A DNA stretch of 58,000 bases. Origin: Adiantum capillus-veneris (Eukaryota > Streptophyta > Polypodiopsida > Polypodiales > Pteridaceae). Of the stretch, positions 10,964 to 21,059 are shown piece by piece. How positions within the stretch are numbered: position 1 is the stretch's first letter; the number at the start of each line of letters is the position of its first letter. The notes below the pieces were generated by a model. It searched no databases. It was given only the letters and a program-made list of their open reading frames with translations, and was not told where the DNA came from. The stretch covers positions 62,003,872 to 62,061,871 of the forward strand of contig CM043953.1 of NCBI GenBank assembly GCA_014529385.2, read 5' to 3'. The position numbers and the translations under genes are program-made.

Positions 10964-11612
10964 CTATCGTCTTCTGTTGTGTCCCGCTCGGTGTTGAGAC
11001 GGGTGCTGTATCGATGCCACTTCATGAATTTTGACCTTGTCAATAGGTGGTATTCTAAGAATATTGTCCATCTTTCGGTCTGAAATATCGACAGGCGGTA
11101 TTGTTTTGTCATACCTGAACCTGAGAAGAAGTGTGTTGATGTCTTGCGGCCTCAATGTTGTCCTATGGGCGTGGACCGAGAGAATGTAGCCGTCCTGGAA
11201 GTGTGTTGATGTCTCGCGGCATCAATGTTGTCCTATGGGCGTGAGCCGAGAGAATGTAGCCGTCCTGGAAAAGCTCTACAAAAAAATCCTCGGCGGCCTC
11301 GTGGAAGCACCCCATTGCGTTTCAAGACCACTGAAAATTCAGGTTGTGTTGCTCGCAAATCTCGCGAACAACTCTCTAGAATGGCAGTTTAGGTTTTGCC
11401 AATGAAATGTGCTTTTGGAGCTTACGAAGTTCGAGTAGAACGCTCCTATTCTGCTCGTATCTTCTTCTTCGCATTGTTGCGCGTAACTGCGGCATGGTCT
11501 TGCCCGGAATCACATGCGATGTTGACGGTTGCACTGTAGACGAGCTAGCCTAGCCCTGCGGAATAGACTGGCCAGGATAAACCTTCCTTGCTGTTTGCTT
11601 TGTGTGGGCCAT
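10964..11612 (-). pseudogene. Cassette gene A, upstream part: divergent histone H3
   Basis: Reading left from ATG at 11610-11612, the N-terminus is MAHTKQTARK, against MARTKQTARK in canonical H3, so K4, R8 and K9 are kept. The tail then diverges (proline/serine-rich) to a basic RRRRYEQN segment. The histone fold follows: LLELRKLQKHISLAKPKLPF-stop-RVVREI (canonical [27 protein letters not shown]), NLNFQWS, then CFHEAAEDFFVELFQD, SAHAHRTTLMPRDI (canonical [33 protein letters not shown]). Stops in frame: TAG 11550-11552, TAG 11376-11378 (at the H3 Q68 position) and TGA 11322-11324. A 70-bp tandem duplication at 11128-11267 shifts the frame in the last helix; the second copy continues LLLRFRYD and a basic C-terminal extension to TAG at about 10964. 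H3 packages DNA with H4 in nucleosomes. It is not a copy of a normal replication H3 and is not clearly CENH3. Confidence 0.85.
11128..11267. repeat. 70-bp tandem duplication inside the H3-like gene
   Basis: Units 11128-11197 and 11198-11267 both start GAAGTGTGTTGATGTC and differ at only a few bases. Because 70 is not a multiple of three the duplication breaks the H3 reading frame at its last helix. Removing one unit in thought restores a continuous H3 C-terminus, so it is a late lesion. Confidence 0.9.
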
Positions 11613-12429
11613 GACCTGAACGAGGAGAATGAGAGGAAATATGGAAATCTGGATGTGGGTAAAAAGGTAGAGTGACTAGAGACACTTCGGAAAAAACGGT
11701 GAGAAAAAAAAGGGGGGGGGGGGGGGGGGGTGTTTATATTAGCGGAATAAGTATAATGAGAAGAGGTGGCTACATTAATCATGACATCGCGAGGTATGAC
11801 GGGGAGCGTGCGAGCATAATGATTACGCCACGTTGCACGACGAGGAAAGAAGCGTCCCAACGGGTTGCCCTAGCAGCAATGGTATGTCGCGGCACAACGC
11901 GAGGAGGCGGACCAGAATACTTTGCACTGGTCGTATCGTGTTATGACGCGACAACAAGCTATCGCGCCAGAACGCGATAGCGGTGCTTTTGTGGAGCGGC
12001 GGCACCCATTTCGCGTTGTGGCGCGACGGTTCCATGGTAATTGACACGTGGCGTAATCATCACGACGACTGCATGATGCACGCGTGGCGCGAAAAAAAAG
12101 GCGTCGCAACACAATGCGAGGAGGCAGACCGCAATACTTTTGATTGGCCGTATCTCGTTATGATGCAACAACAAGTGTCGCGCCAAAACGCGATAGCGGT
12201 GCTTTTCTAGTGTGGCGGCACCAATTTCGCGTTGTGGCGCGACCGTTCCACAGCAGCTGACATGTGGCGTAATCATCACGGCGACTGCATGATGCACGCC
12301 GGCCCCATGATGCACGTCAATCGATGTCATCATTGTCCTCGAGAGTCCTATAAATATGACTTGCTCCCCCATTTTCCCTTTGTTTGGATGTTGTGCTCTC
12401 TCGTCTATCTTCGCTTTTGAATTTCCGTT
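11613..12429. promoter_or_regulatory. Divergent intergenic region of genes A and B with 216-bp CpG-rich tandem repeats
   Basis: The region separates the start of the H3-like gene (leftward) and gene B (rightward), so it must hold both promoters if they are genes. From about 11,890 to 12,330 there are two units of a 216-bp repeat: AACGCGATAGCGGTGCTTTT at 11971 and 12187, TTTCGCG at 12009 and 12225. The unit is unusually rich in CGCG words. A poly-G run lies at about 11712-11730. A TATA-like TATAAATA occurs at about 12,350, roughly 80 bp before the gene B ATG. Confidence 0.6.
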
Positions 12430-14027
12430 ATGGACCCCTTCAATGTTGAAGCAGAGGAGGAAGTGCCTTGCTCTGAGGATGCCCCCCAAGACAAACTATC
12501 TCATTTTCTATACCGCATTGGGATTCAAAAGCGCGAGACAGAGATCAGGCCGATGTTCAATCCAGATTTTTCTTTGCATGAGTGGATTGTCTCCGCACAA
12601 CATTACCTATCAGGTTTTGAGCAGACCTACCAGCAGCAAACGTCTGGTGGCATCGTCGAGATACAAGGAGTTCGTTTTGTTCACATGAAGGACATCAATC
12701 CAGACTCCTCCAAGAAACACATATTTTCTAGGAGTTGCCTTAAGCTGCCAGTGCACTTGCGGATAACAGACTACAAGTGTACACTTCATAACCGCAAGTG
12801 TCGAGTGGCTGAATATTATGCAAGTTTTATTTTATATTTGCATTTAATTTTGGATGAGCATGCTGATGCTGTAGAGGCCTCGCTAGAGGATTAGACTAGG
12901 GAGGGTCAAGAGCCCAAGTCTCAGGGAAGCCTTGCCTTGCAAGTTTCAGAGGGAGTGCAGCTTCCAGAGGGTGCTTTGCCTACTAGTGTTCTACCTACCA
13001 TACCTATTGGTGATTTGCAGTACATCTTGCTTAACGACATTATGGAGCTTTTTGACCTTCGAGAGGACTATTGCCTTGCCATTGTGGCACAGAATCTCAA
13101 AGAGGATGATGCTGTCATTGACCCTGAGCACGACAAGTATTATGTTATAGATGCCCATGTAAATGACGATGAGTTCGTTGACCCCGCAAGTGCACTTGTG
13201 ATGATTTACAATGATGTTGCTAGGTATGAGCCCACGCTTCCAACAAAAAAGGAGTTCATGGAAGTGCAAAAAAAGCTAGAAATTGAAGAGATAGGTAAGG
13301 CAAGCACTTCTTCATGATCTTTGGTCTCAACCTCCAATGCGCCCACTGGAGGTCAGGGCGGAATCAACCTATGGAATGAGGACTTACTTATGGAAGATGA
13401 AAACCAGAAGGTAATCTTTTTTTATTTGCCTTACCTTTTTGGTTTCTACTTATCTCATTTCATAACTTTAATTTGTTGCAGTTGGCGGTCTATGATGATA
13501 CCTTCATTCCTCGCCCTCATGGAGGAGGCATGGGAGATTTAGGGAAGAATTCCTTTCTCAGCCAATACTGAAAGAATCTTAAGTATCGGAGTTTTTTGGT
13601 CTTCCATTCGTCCTTCTCCAATGACAACGCGGAGCTACCCTTGATGACGTTGAGGACACTTTCAAGATATTTAGGAGGGGTCGTCATCAGGTGGAATGCA
13701 GATAAAATAATGCTTTTAGAAAAAAAGGCCGCATTGTATATGTTTGGCCAAGGGCTAGGAATGTATGGTTTGTGTAGTCTCTATTTTTTGACCCAAGCAG
13801 CATATGGTTTGGCATGCGAAATCACTGACCCTGCGCAATTACTAGAGTACGACAAGCATGCTATGTTTTGCAATAAACAACCAATTGTGCATCTGCCTAC
13901 TGAAGAAATGTCTCTTGTGGCTGTGGAGGTGGAGACAAATGTACTGTTGACAAACAAACCTGTAGGACTAGGTTGCAAAAGACCAGGCAAGAAGAAGACG
14001 ATAACACATAGCAAGCAAAAAGGCTAG
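12430..14027 (+). pseudogene. Cassette gene B: unknown protein of about 508 codons
   Basis: ATG at 12430 follows a pyrimidine-rich leader. One frame runs to 13410, a phase-0 intron with GT-AG ends (13411-13481, 71 bp, acceptor TTTGTTGCAG) joins it to 13482, and the same frame continues to TAG at 14025-14027. Only three stops break it: TAG 12892-12894, TGA 13315-13317, TGA 13569-13571, all explicable by C-to-T or G-to-A change. Features: acidic N-terminus, CLKLPVHLRITDYKCTLHNR, acidic middle, a conserved-looking RTLSRYLGGVVIRWNADKIM segment, and a basic C-terminal KRPGKKKTITHSKQKG that could be a nuclear signal. I do not recognise the family and assign no function. Neighbours are the H3/Ulp1 gene (divergent) and gene C (convergent, 188 bp apart). 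Confidence 0.6.
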
Positions 14028-15889
14028 AATATTTTATAACTTTTCCTGACAAAGATGAAGAATAGAGAAGCTCCAATGTATATTGTCGATGCAAAAAAAT
14101 AGTACATTTTCTATCAAAACAATGAGTACATTATGTTTCTCACTTTTGTGACTGGTTGTCTTCTCTTGGCACAAAAAATTATATTGTGTTACAATGCTCT
14201 ATCTTTAGGAAGTCTCAAACAACTTGGGTCGGAGTTGTCCAAGTTTTTCCAATGCGTTCTTTTTGAAGTCGCCACTCTGCATGTCGCGATGCCGTAGAAG
14301 ATGCCTCCCATATTTCCTTCTTCCGTCGTTTGCTTGCTAATCTCATTGCTTGGCCAATCTGACTGTCTTTGACACATTCCTTTCGGTGTGTTGTATGCAT
14401 AAGTTTTCTATAAGTCCATTGATGTAGTTTCTCCAAACTGTTGGCTTTGTTTGCACCACCTCTGTGACGAGTGTGGCTGAAATAGCCAGTATGGGCTTGG
14501 TAGTGAGTTTTCTCCATACCTTGTGTAGAGCATATAGCCAAGCTAACATACTGCATAGCAAACCAAGGCATGTGGTTGCATATGATATGCTGCAAAAAAA
14601 AAACCAGCCTATTGTTTATATGTAAATATATAATCACAATTTTATCAAATAAAGTAATATACCATGTAATGAGTTATGTGTTGATTTGTCCATGCAGCTA
14701 TGAAAGACCTGTGGAAGGTCTCCAGAGCGTCTTGAAACAATGTATAGTCCGTATCTCTCCAAGTATTGAGCCCATAAAACTTGAATATGGAATCCAAACT
14801 TTTCCATACGTTCGCTTTGCGAGTCCTTGCTGCACCATTGTCTGCATGGTCAACCATTGCATTGTGCCGGTTGTATCTCAATGTCAACCTTTTCTGAGCA
14901 CTTTGGCTTTTGCGCTGTCTGCCACTTGTTGGCATCGACAAGAAGAGACGGGCTTTCACACCGCCAATAGACAACTTCTTTGGCACATCTCGACCATTCT
15001 TAGACCTCTTCTCGTCCTGCTCTATTTTCACATGTCCTCCATGCAAGCCCATATATGAGAAAACTGTTTCCAATGATAATATAGCCCTTTGTTTTGTTGA
15101 TGCTGGCCGAGTGGTCCAAGAAAAAAAAATGTACAGAAACATAAGTTTCTCAATGATTCTGCAGAGTGCATGCATCGTGCAAATATGTACTCTGGATAGT
15201 GGAATATCCAACATTGGGCGGAAGTTAAGGTCCTGCAAGTGCCTGTCCGGTGCTCTCCTCCAATTTCTTTTGTCAAGACCAATGACTCCTCCCATGCAAT
15301 ACAAACAAGGGCTTTTACTTGTTGCTCCTTTTGAGATGTTGTACATACACTTTAGGGTTTTGAGATCTCCAGCCATATGCCACTCTACTGTGTATGAACC
15401 CATTCCTAATACATCGAGTGTCTTTCCATTTCTCTGTTCGCTTATGACTTCAAGAATACTTGTTTGATGGAAAACCCAGTTAAGAATATCGAAATTCTCT
15501 GCAGGCACCTGAAATGGGAAAACCAAACCAATCAAATGAAACATGTCTAACCATTTTTTTAAGCAAAAACTTGTTGATATCAAACCTTGAATGTGGCTAA
15601 TAAGAAAATATTGTTTTCGGATTGCACGCTAAAGTTTCTAGGGTCATCTGAAGGAATGCTTTCATCTAATGCTCTATTCATAAGTGTTATTGTGACACGC
15701 TCAACCTTTGTCTCTTTCACTAGCTCGCACTCATCCAGTTTAAGCACAAACTTCAAGACTCCATTGCATTCCTCTTGAGAAACCTCAAAAAATTGAACAA
15801 TATATGTCTGCAAAGCTACTAAATCATAAAATATATTATTGTATTTGTCATAGACCACTTCCTCTCCTGATGGCGATCTGTACATTGCT

Positions 15890-16483
15890 TCAATGCTGGC
15901 TGTGATCGTGTGCATCCGGCTGTCCTACTCCCGTGTAAGTCCATACACCACCAGACGTACCGCACACGTACTGCAAGTATGTACGCAATACCTGCATATC
16001 TCCCTCGTGCACTATGCCATCATCAGTCAACAAACAACTGACAACCCCAACTGCAAATGCTGCCACTACAGCTGCGATATCCAGTCTCAAGATCAGCATC
16101 TCATACATGAGACCACCGAATGCCGATGCAATGCTAGCGGGCCGTGCTAGCTCTACGGAGCATGCATCAACATATATATCCCTGGCAATAGGCATCTCTG
16201 ACTGACAAGGCGTGTCAGCCACATGCATCTCCTGACTGTCCACAAAAGACGCATCAACCTATCGTGCAACCTCATAGCACACCAGCTGCTCTGGGTGTCT
16301 GCTGGAAGACATATCCTGCACAACTATATCCCCATGCTCACTGTCGAGCATAGAAAGGAATGACTGCATAATCGCTGACATCTCAGCCTCCTCTGCAATC
16401 ATCCACTGCAAACATGACCACTCAATCTGCTGCGACTCACTAGAGCTCTCATGCTCTAACTCCGTATGCATAGACTCTTGCAC
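15890..16483 (-). pseudogene. Copia element 1, residual pol (RT C-terminal end)
   Basis: AFAVGVVSCLL...MQVLRTYLQYVCGTSGGVWTY matches the end of copia RT before RNase H (AVGVVSR.M......W.AVKRIFRYLKGT...G). A preceding acidic ORF (16259-16483) is probably the linker region left after deletion. There are no catalytic residues. Confidence 0.6.
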
Positions 16484-16495
16484 AACGTCCTCCTG

Positions 16496-17707
16496 TCATG
16501 ACTCACTAGAGCAAGACCGCTCTACCTGTCTATCCTGCATAGAAGTATCTCGCACAACTGACTCTCTGCTTTGCTCAGTCACTAGCAAAGCATGCATGTC
16601 TGACTCTGTCACCTCTCTGTGTGACTGCTCAAGTCGTGCCCCAACTGTGTGCACAACGAGCTCACTACTCTGCACTCCATGCAAAGCATCCTGCAACCCA
16701 CAAGCAAAAGAGACTCGCCTGCTCTCTCGCTCTCTACCTGGCTGCGTGATCACAGAGACAACACCGTCTCTCTCGTGATCCACATGCAATGGGTAACCTG
16801 TACCACTCCTGGCACCTCTCGCAATCACTAGCGAACCCAAATGCATCACAAAATCTCGCTCTCGTAGCGAAATCTGACATCCACAATCTCTAAGCTCACC
16901 AATCGAGATCAAACTCACTGTCAAATCTGGTACATAGCGCACATGTCGTAACAAGTAAGATGCACCACTCGGTAATGACAGTCTCACATCTCCTGCACCT
17001 GCTATCGCATGCACCGATCCATCGGTCAATCGTACACTGCCACGCATCCCGCTAGAATAGCTACAAAACCATTCACAATGCGGCGTGACATGGAACATAG
17101 CATCTGCGTCTAGCAACCACTGCAAAGGGAGTGCACTATCCACATGTATAGCATCTCGTGCATAGCTCGAGGTAAAAGTGACATCCCCGTCACTAGTATA
17201 CTCCGACACTACATCTGCCTCAACTGTCAAAGCAACTGAGTCCATGGCATCACTACATACATCTCTAAGACTGCCATGTCTCCTACGATGTCGCATACGA
17301 CGAAAACAGCGTCGTCTAACGTGTCCAGAATGACCACAATACCAACATGTCACATGTCGGCATGCTCGTGAATGTACATGTCTCACACGAGTCTGTGATG
17401 ACTCAGATCTATCATACATATCATGTAATCTGCGCCAAAGTGCTCTCGAAGTAGTCTCATACATAACAAGAGCATATACAGATTCCGCAAGGTGCAAAGA
17501 GAGTGTAGATAGTTCCATCTCCTCTAGCTCCTGCCACTGATCGTCAGACATGTTTGAAGGTCTACCTACATCACCACTCAATGGTCGATGCAACCCTCGC
17601 TGTGTCAATGCGTCAAGCATACACTCTCTCCATGCCGCAAAGTCTGACACATCAAACATGCGCATCTGTGAGAGGTCACAATCTGATCGATCACCTGTCT
17701 CTGCCAT
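16496..17707 (-). CDS. Copia element 1 gag and degenerate protease
   Basis: ATG placed at 17707 (MAETGDRSD) because the upstream open part is leader. The N-terminus has a copia gag pattern (FDVSDFAAWRECMLDAL; SLHLAESVYALV; RRLHDMYD), shortened relative to usual gag. A CCHC knuckle CWYCGHSGHVRRRC follows at about 17,310-17,355. The protease signature WLLDADAMFHVT stands where LDSGAS.HMT is normal, so Ser-Gly is lost and the enzyme should be inactive. LLRHVRYVPDLTVSLISIGEL matches the conserved V..VP.L..NL.S...L protease tail. Then an acidic Ser/Glu-rich stretch replaces integrase. Confidence 0.8.
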   Translation of the reverse strand: MAETGDRSDCDLSQMRMFDVSDFAAWRECMLDALTQRGLHRPLSGDVGRPSNMSDDQWQELEEMELSTLSLHLAESVYALVMYETTSRALWRRLHDMYDRSESSQTRVRHVHSRACRHVTCWYCGHSGHVRRRCFRRMRHRRRHGSLRDVCSDAMDSVALTVEADVVSEYTSDGDVTFTSSYARDAIHVDSALPLQWLLDADAMFHVTPHCEWFCSYSSGMRGSVRLTDGSVHAIAGAGDVRLSLPSGASYLLRHVRYVPDLTVSLISIGELRDCGCQISLRERDFVMHLGSLVIARGARSGTGYPLHVDHERDGVVSVITQPGRERESRRVSFACGLQDALHGVQSSELVVHTVGARLEQSHREVTESDMHALLVTEQSRESVVRDTSMQDRQVERSCSSES

Positions 17708-18979
17708 GAGCACAATGTAGCAAACTAGAAAGCAAAACCACCTCACCAACAACACCTGGAAACTGTCTACCAATATGGCCAAAAACACAATGTAAAACCT
17801 GTGAGACACACTCCAAAATAGAGCTCCCGCAATGTCAATACAAGCCTCGCATGCTCTAGTATCACACTGCAATCTGTGAGCTAATCACCAAGCCCACACT
17901 GTGAGGTATCGATGCATACACACGCACAAATCTCCCACCTGCAGAGAACACCGCACGCAAATGCTGAGTGCAACCTGCAATCTCTACCTAGATCGCATAA
18001 ATGATACGCATAAAACTCCTGGGAAAATTTCGCCAGAGTTTCGATGCACAATGGCTATCAACACAAAATAATCATTGTCCTGCAAGCTCAATACAATGAG
18101 CAATCAATGCGCATCAAACTACACTCAACATACATCAACGGAGTGACCGTGCATAAGCAAACGCCAAAAGATTTGCAATCCGGAAACTTGATCAATGCGA
18201 AAACAATGCTCTCAAGAGAGCTTACCGGCACTTGAAAGTGCTCGTCAAAATGCATGTATAATGGGCATCAACCATGCGCCATAACCATATGCAAACCATC
18301 CGCAAAGACCATGAATCCAAGCACAAAATCACTGCCAAAGTATCCTGTGAAAACTAGTGAAAGAAGCTCCACCTGTGTGCTCCAAAAACCTGCGTCTCTC
18401 AAGAGACTGCTTCGGTGGTGTGTAAACGCCTCCGTACTTCGTTGCCCAAGTCTACCAAAAAACCCTCAAACCACAAGCTTAACACAAGCTGCAATTGCAT
18501 CTTCAACTGAGAATTTATGCACTCAACTTCAAGCATCTCCCGTGCTTCCAAAAGTGCATCAAACTCGCACACAATGCGACAACAGAAAATCTGGAATTTC
18601 TGTATACAGTCAGTCTGAGCTGAATGTCAGCAAAACGGTGACGAATTTGCAAAACGTTTGTTCTGCAAAGTTGTAGACCACGTCGAAATGGATGGGCCAG
18701 TCGAACAAAATTCTGAGATCTGCATTCTACAAGGAGAAAAACGAATCTGAAAACTGTGCTGTTGCGCACACAGTTTTAGGGCAGCACCTTCACTTACACA
18801 CAATCTTCCACACTCCTTTCTGAGCTTCCACAAGAGCATACATCACTCTCAACTGAGCTCACAAGCTCCCATTGAATTCTCACAAAGCTTCCAAGCTTTC
18901 TTAATCTCTCTACCGTTGAGAGCAAGCGAGCTATCGCCTCAAAGCTCTCAAAGCCGTCGTGCTCTCCGCGGTCACCATA
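17708..18979 (-). other. Copia element 1 leader
   Basis: Sequence between the primer site and gag; unusually long (about 1.27 kb) for a copia leader. No protein motif was seen in it. Confidence 0.55.
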
Positions 18980-18991
18980 GCTCTGATACCA
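18980..18991 (-). other. Primer binding site, initiator tRNA-Met type (copia 1)
   Basis: On the minus strand TGGTATCAGAGC, the standard plant copia primer site, begins two bases after the CA end of the LTR. Confidence 0.85.
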
Positions 18992-18993
18992 AT

Positions 18994-19181
18994 TGAAGGG
19001 GATCGGGGAGCACCACAGACGGAGAGTGAGAGAGAGAGAAGGAGACACACACACGATGTGGGTGGGGAGACTCAAAGAGTGAGCGGCCTCCTATACACTT
19101 ATGCTATGTATAAGGTATACAAGTCATTGGACGCCCAGACTCTGGGCGGCCGGGCAAGGCACAGGCACCTATACCCCAACA
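18994..19181 (-). repeat. Copia element 1 5' LTR
   Basis: 188 bp in element sense from TGTTGGGGTATAGG to CCCCTTCA, ending next to the primer site. It contains a GA-rich and CA-rich central part. No second LTR copy is present in the window. Confidence 0.75.
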
Positions 19182-20048
19182 CCTAAAAATTGCAGAATAA
19201 CCTTTGTTGGATATTCTGGCTTCATCCAGAATTGACTGAACATCACGTGTTTGGAGTTGATTCTGTTTCAAAAGAGTGTCAAGTTGCTTAGCAACAATCT
19301 TGCAGTAGCGCTTATCGTCCAAAAGTCCGGCGACATCTTTGCGTTTTAGTATGAGACCATAAGGAATTGAAGAAGTTGGTGTGTTGCTGTCAATATTTGA
19401 CTGAGGATGTAACAACGATCTAAGCATAAATATGAAAAGTAAGATATAAAAATACAAATGTAAAGATGAATTAAACCTGCTTGAATGATAATATTACTTG
19501 ATTGCTTTAACCCTCTTCTTCAAACCCCCAGAACCAACCTTCAGTTGTTCAATGTCTCGTAAGCGTCGTTCTCTTAACCGAGGACCCAAGACAATATTTT
19601 TTTCTCTGAGATCCTGCGTGAGATGCGTGATGCTTTCGTCCTTGCCTTTTAGTTGTTGAGCGCACTCTGTCACAGTTTGCTTCAAGCAAAAGTTTTCTTT
19701 CTGTGCAAGGTCTCTCTCAAGCTTAAGAATATCACTTTTGGCCGCCAAATGCTTGGTGTAGCCATATAAACCAGAATAACCGTCTCCTAAATAGTTCAGC
19801 AATGACGTTATGTTTCTGAACGGTGGAGTTGAGTTGGTGATAGGATGCTCAGGATATATCCTGCCATCCACCCAAAGATCGATGCTTTTTTTACCTTGAA
19901 ATATGAAGTTCTCTTTTGAAGCTTCGGAAAGGATGCCTCGCTTATTCTTCTTGTGGAGGGGCTCGTATTCTCTGGACAGTTCGATATGCATATGATACAC
20001 ATCGTTTTGACTCCTCGTCTGAGTTCTGTGTGAAGATGACAATGACAT

Positions 20049-21059
20049 TGAGATGACTTGGTGAATGAGAAAGCTCAAAACTGAGGAGAGCGCAAGAGTG
20101 GAGAAAATGGAAGAGAGCTCAAAGGAGGAGACTGTGCGTAGGCGGAAAGCAAGAGAGACGCGAAAATGAGAAGAATAATAACATTCAATGCACCTCATTG
20201 AGTGCCAAATCTTAGTTTTGAAAAATCCAAAAGATTGAGACAATCGGTGTTCAATTCGGAGCCGTCGTATGTTATCATTGTCTGAACACTTTTTGAGAGT
20301 TTTAATAAACGTACCCCCCAAATCTGATATCCGAGTTTTTTTGAAAGTGAATATCAAAAATGAAATTAGGGACTTTTTATTATCTCTCTCTAAGCCGACC
20401 TGGCATTTCTTACAAGGCCCATTTTTGAGTCCAAACTTTTCCTAATGTATGATTGATTTTGATTGTTTCTAGTTTACTAAGCCTCATTGTGCTTCATCCT
20501 TTGTACCTCTTCTTTATTATGGGTTTTCCTCTGTTTGAGGTTTCCCACTTGTAAATTCAATCAAGGTATGCAAAAAGTAAGTGTGTGTATGTGTGTGTGT
20601 ACTTGTTGTTGATGTAGATTACTTGAAAAGCAATTGGATAGAGGGTCACATCAGTTGGATGATAAGAGACCCCATTGCCATACATAGAAATCAGATAGAG
20701 GGTCTTGTCAATTTGATGATAGGAGACCCCATCCTTGAGGAATGTGATGGGGTTCTATTTTTTCAAGTTTTGATAATGTATATAGGGTGTGATGGAGTCT
20801 GGCATGCCTAATCTAGAGGATTTTGGTTGATCTATTGATTGATGCTTATTATATGGCTCTATTGTGTTGTCTAGCTATGCCCCCTTGCATTCTTGTGTCG
20901 ATGTGTCTAGTTTTTATTATTTTTTTCTTTTATTATTTTGTTTTCCTACACAATGAAAGAAAGACATACATTGATGCATGTTGTCTTAATTTGCTTCACC
21001 TGTGGCTCTTTTTGATGTGGGACTAGCTCATTGCATTGAAGTGCATGTATATAATTATG

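Larger units (their letters stand above)
15900..19181 (-). mobile_element. Ty1/copia element 1, internally deleted, inserted in gene C
   Basis: A 5' LTR (18994-19181), primer site, leader, gag-protease ORF and a scrap of RT C-terminus are present in order. Integrase, most of RT, RNase H and the 3' LTR are missing. The right junction cuts gene C right after the NKGYSAIF segment; the left junction is near 15,900 and has lost part of the host gene too, so no target duplication can be matched. Gag uses many CpG-containing codons, unlike the surrounding cassette. Confidence 0.8.
14215..20048 (-). pseudogene. Cassette gene C: coiled-coil protein with putative RNase H-fold (DDE) transposase region, split by copia
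   Basis: Exons inferred: 20048-19498, 19419-19182, then the copia insertion, about 15900-15586, 15508-14663, 14589-14215. Introns are 78, 77 and 73 bp with GT-AG ends and matching phases (2, 0, 0). ATG 20048 follows a CT-rich leader. N-terminal half: LKLERDLAQKENF and following heptads predict a coiled coil. After copia: KLDEC (Asp codon 15733-15735), EWHMAGDLKTLKCM (Asp 15365-15367), SPCLYC (CxxC), ICTMHALCR, and after the last intron QGMEK (Glu 14512-14514). I recall the same order (FDGA / GDxK / CxWC / HxxLR / GQGxEK) in a family of uncharacterised mobile-element proteins of cnidarians and protists. A D-D-E catalytic triad is inference. Apart from the copia damage the exons are free of stops, so this gene is the least decayed of the cassette. 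Confidence 0.6.

Noticed and set aside
10964-11612. H3-like gene as a centromeric H3 (CENH3)
   Set aside because: The N-terminus keeps MA-TKQTARK of ordinary H3, and I see no clear longer loop 1. Origin from canonical H3 with strong divergence is more likely, though a tree is needed.
18044-18676. ORFs at 18,044-18,235 and 18,254-18,676 as genes
   Set aside because: They lie in the copia 1 leader between primer site and gag, on the other strand, with no motif.
19494-20357. Start of gene C at the first ATG of the long open frame (20,357)
   Set aside because: The region upstream of 20,048 is CT-rich and reads like a leader. The ATG at 20,048 begins the hydrophilic protein, so I used it.
20400-20580. 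Terminal inverted repeat of the cassette near 20.4 kb
   Set aside because: I compared this stretch with the sequence left of gene D by eye and found no convincing inverted match.
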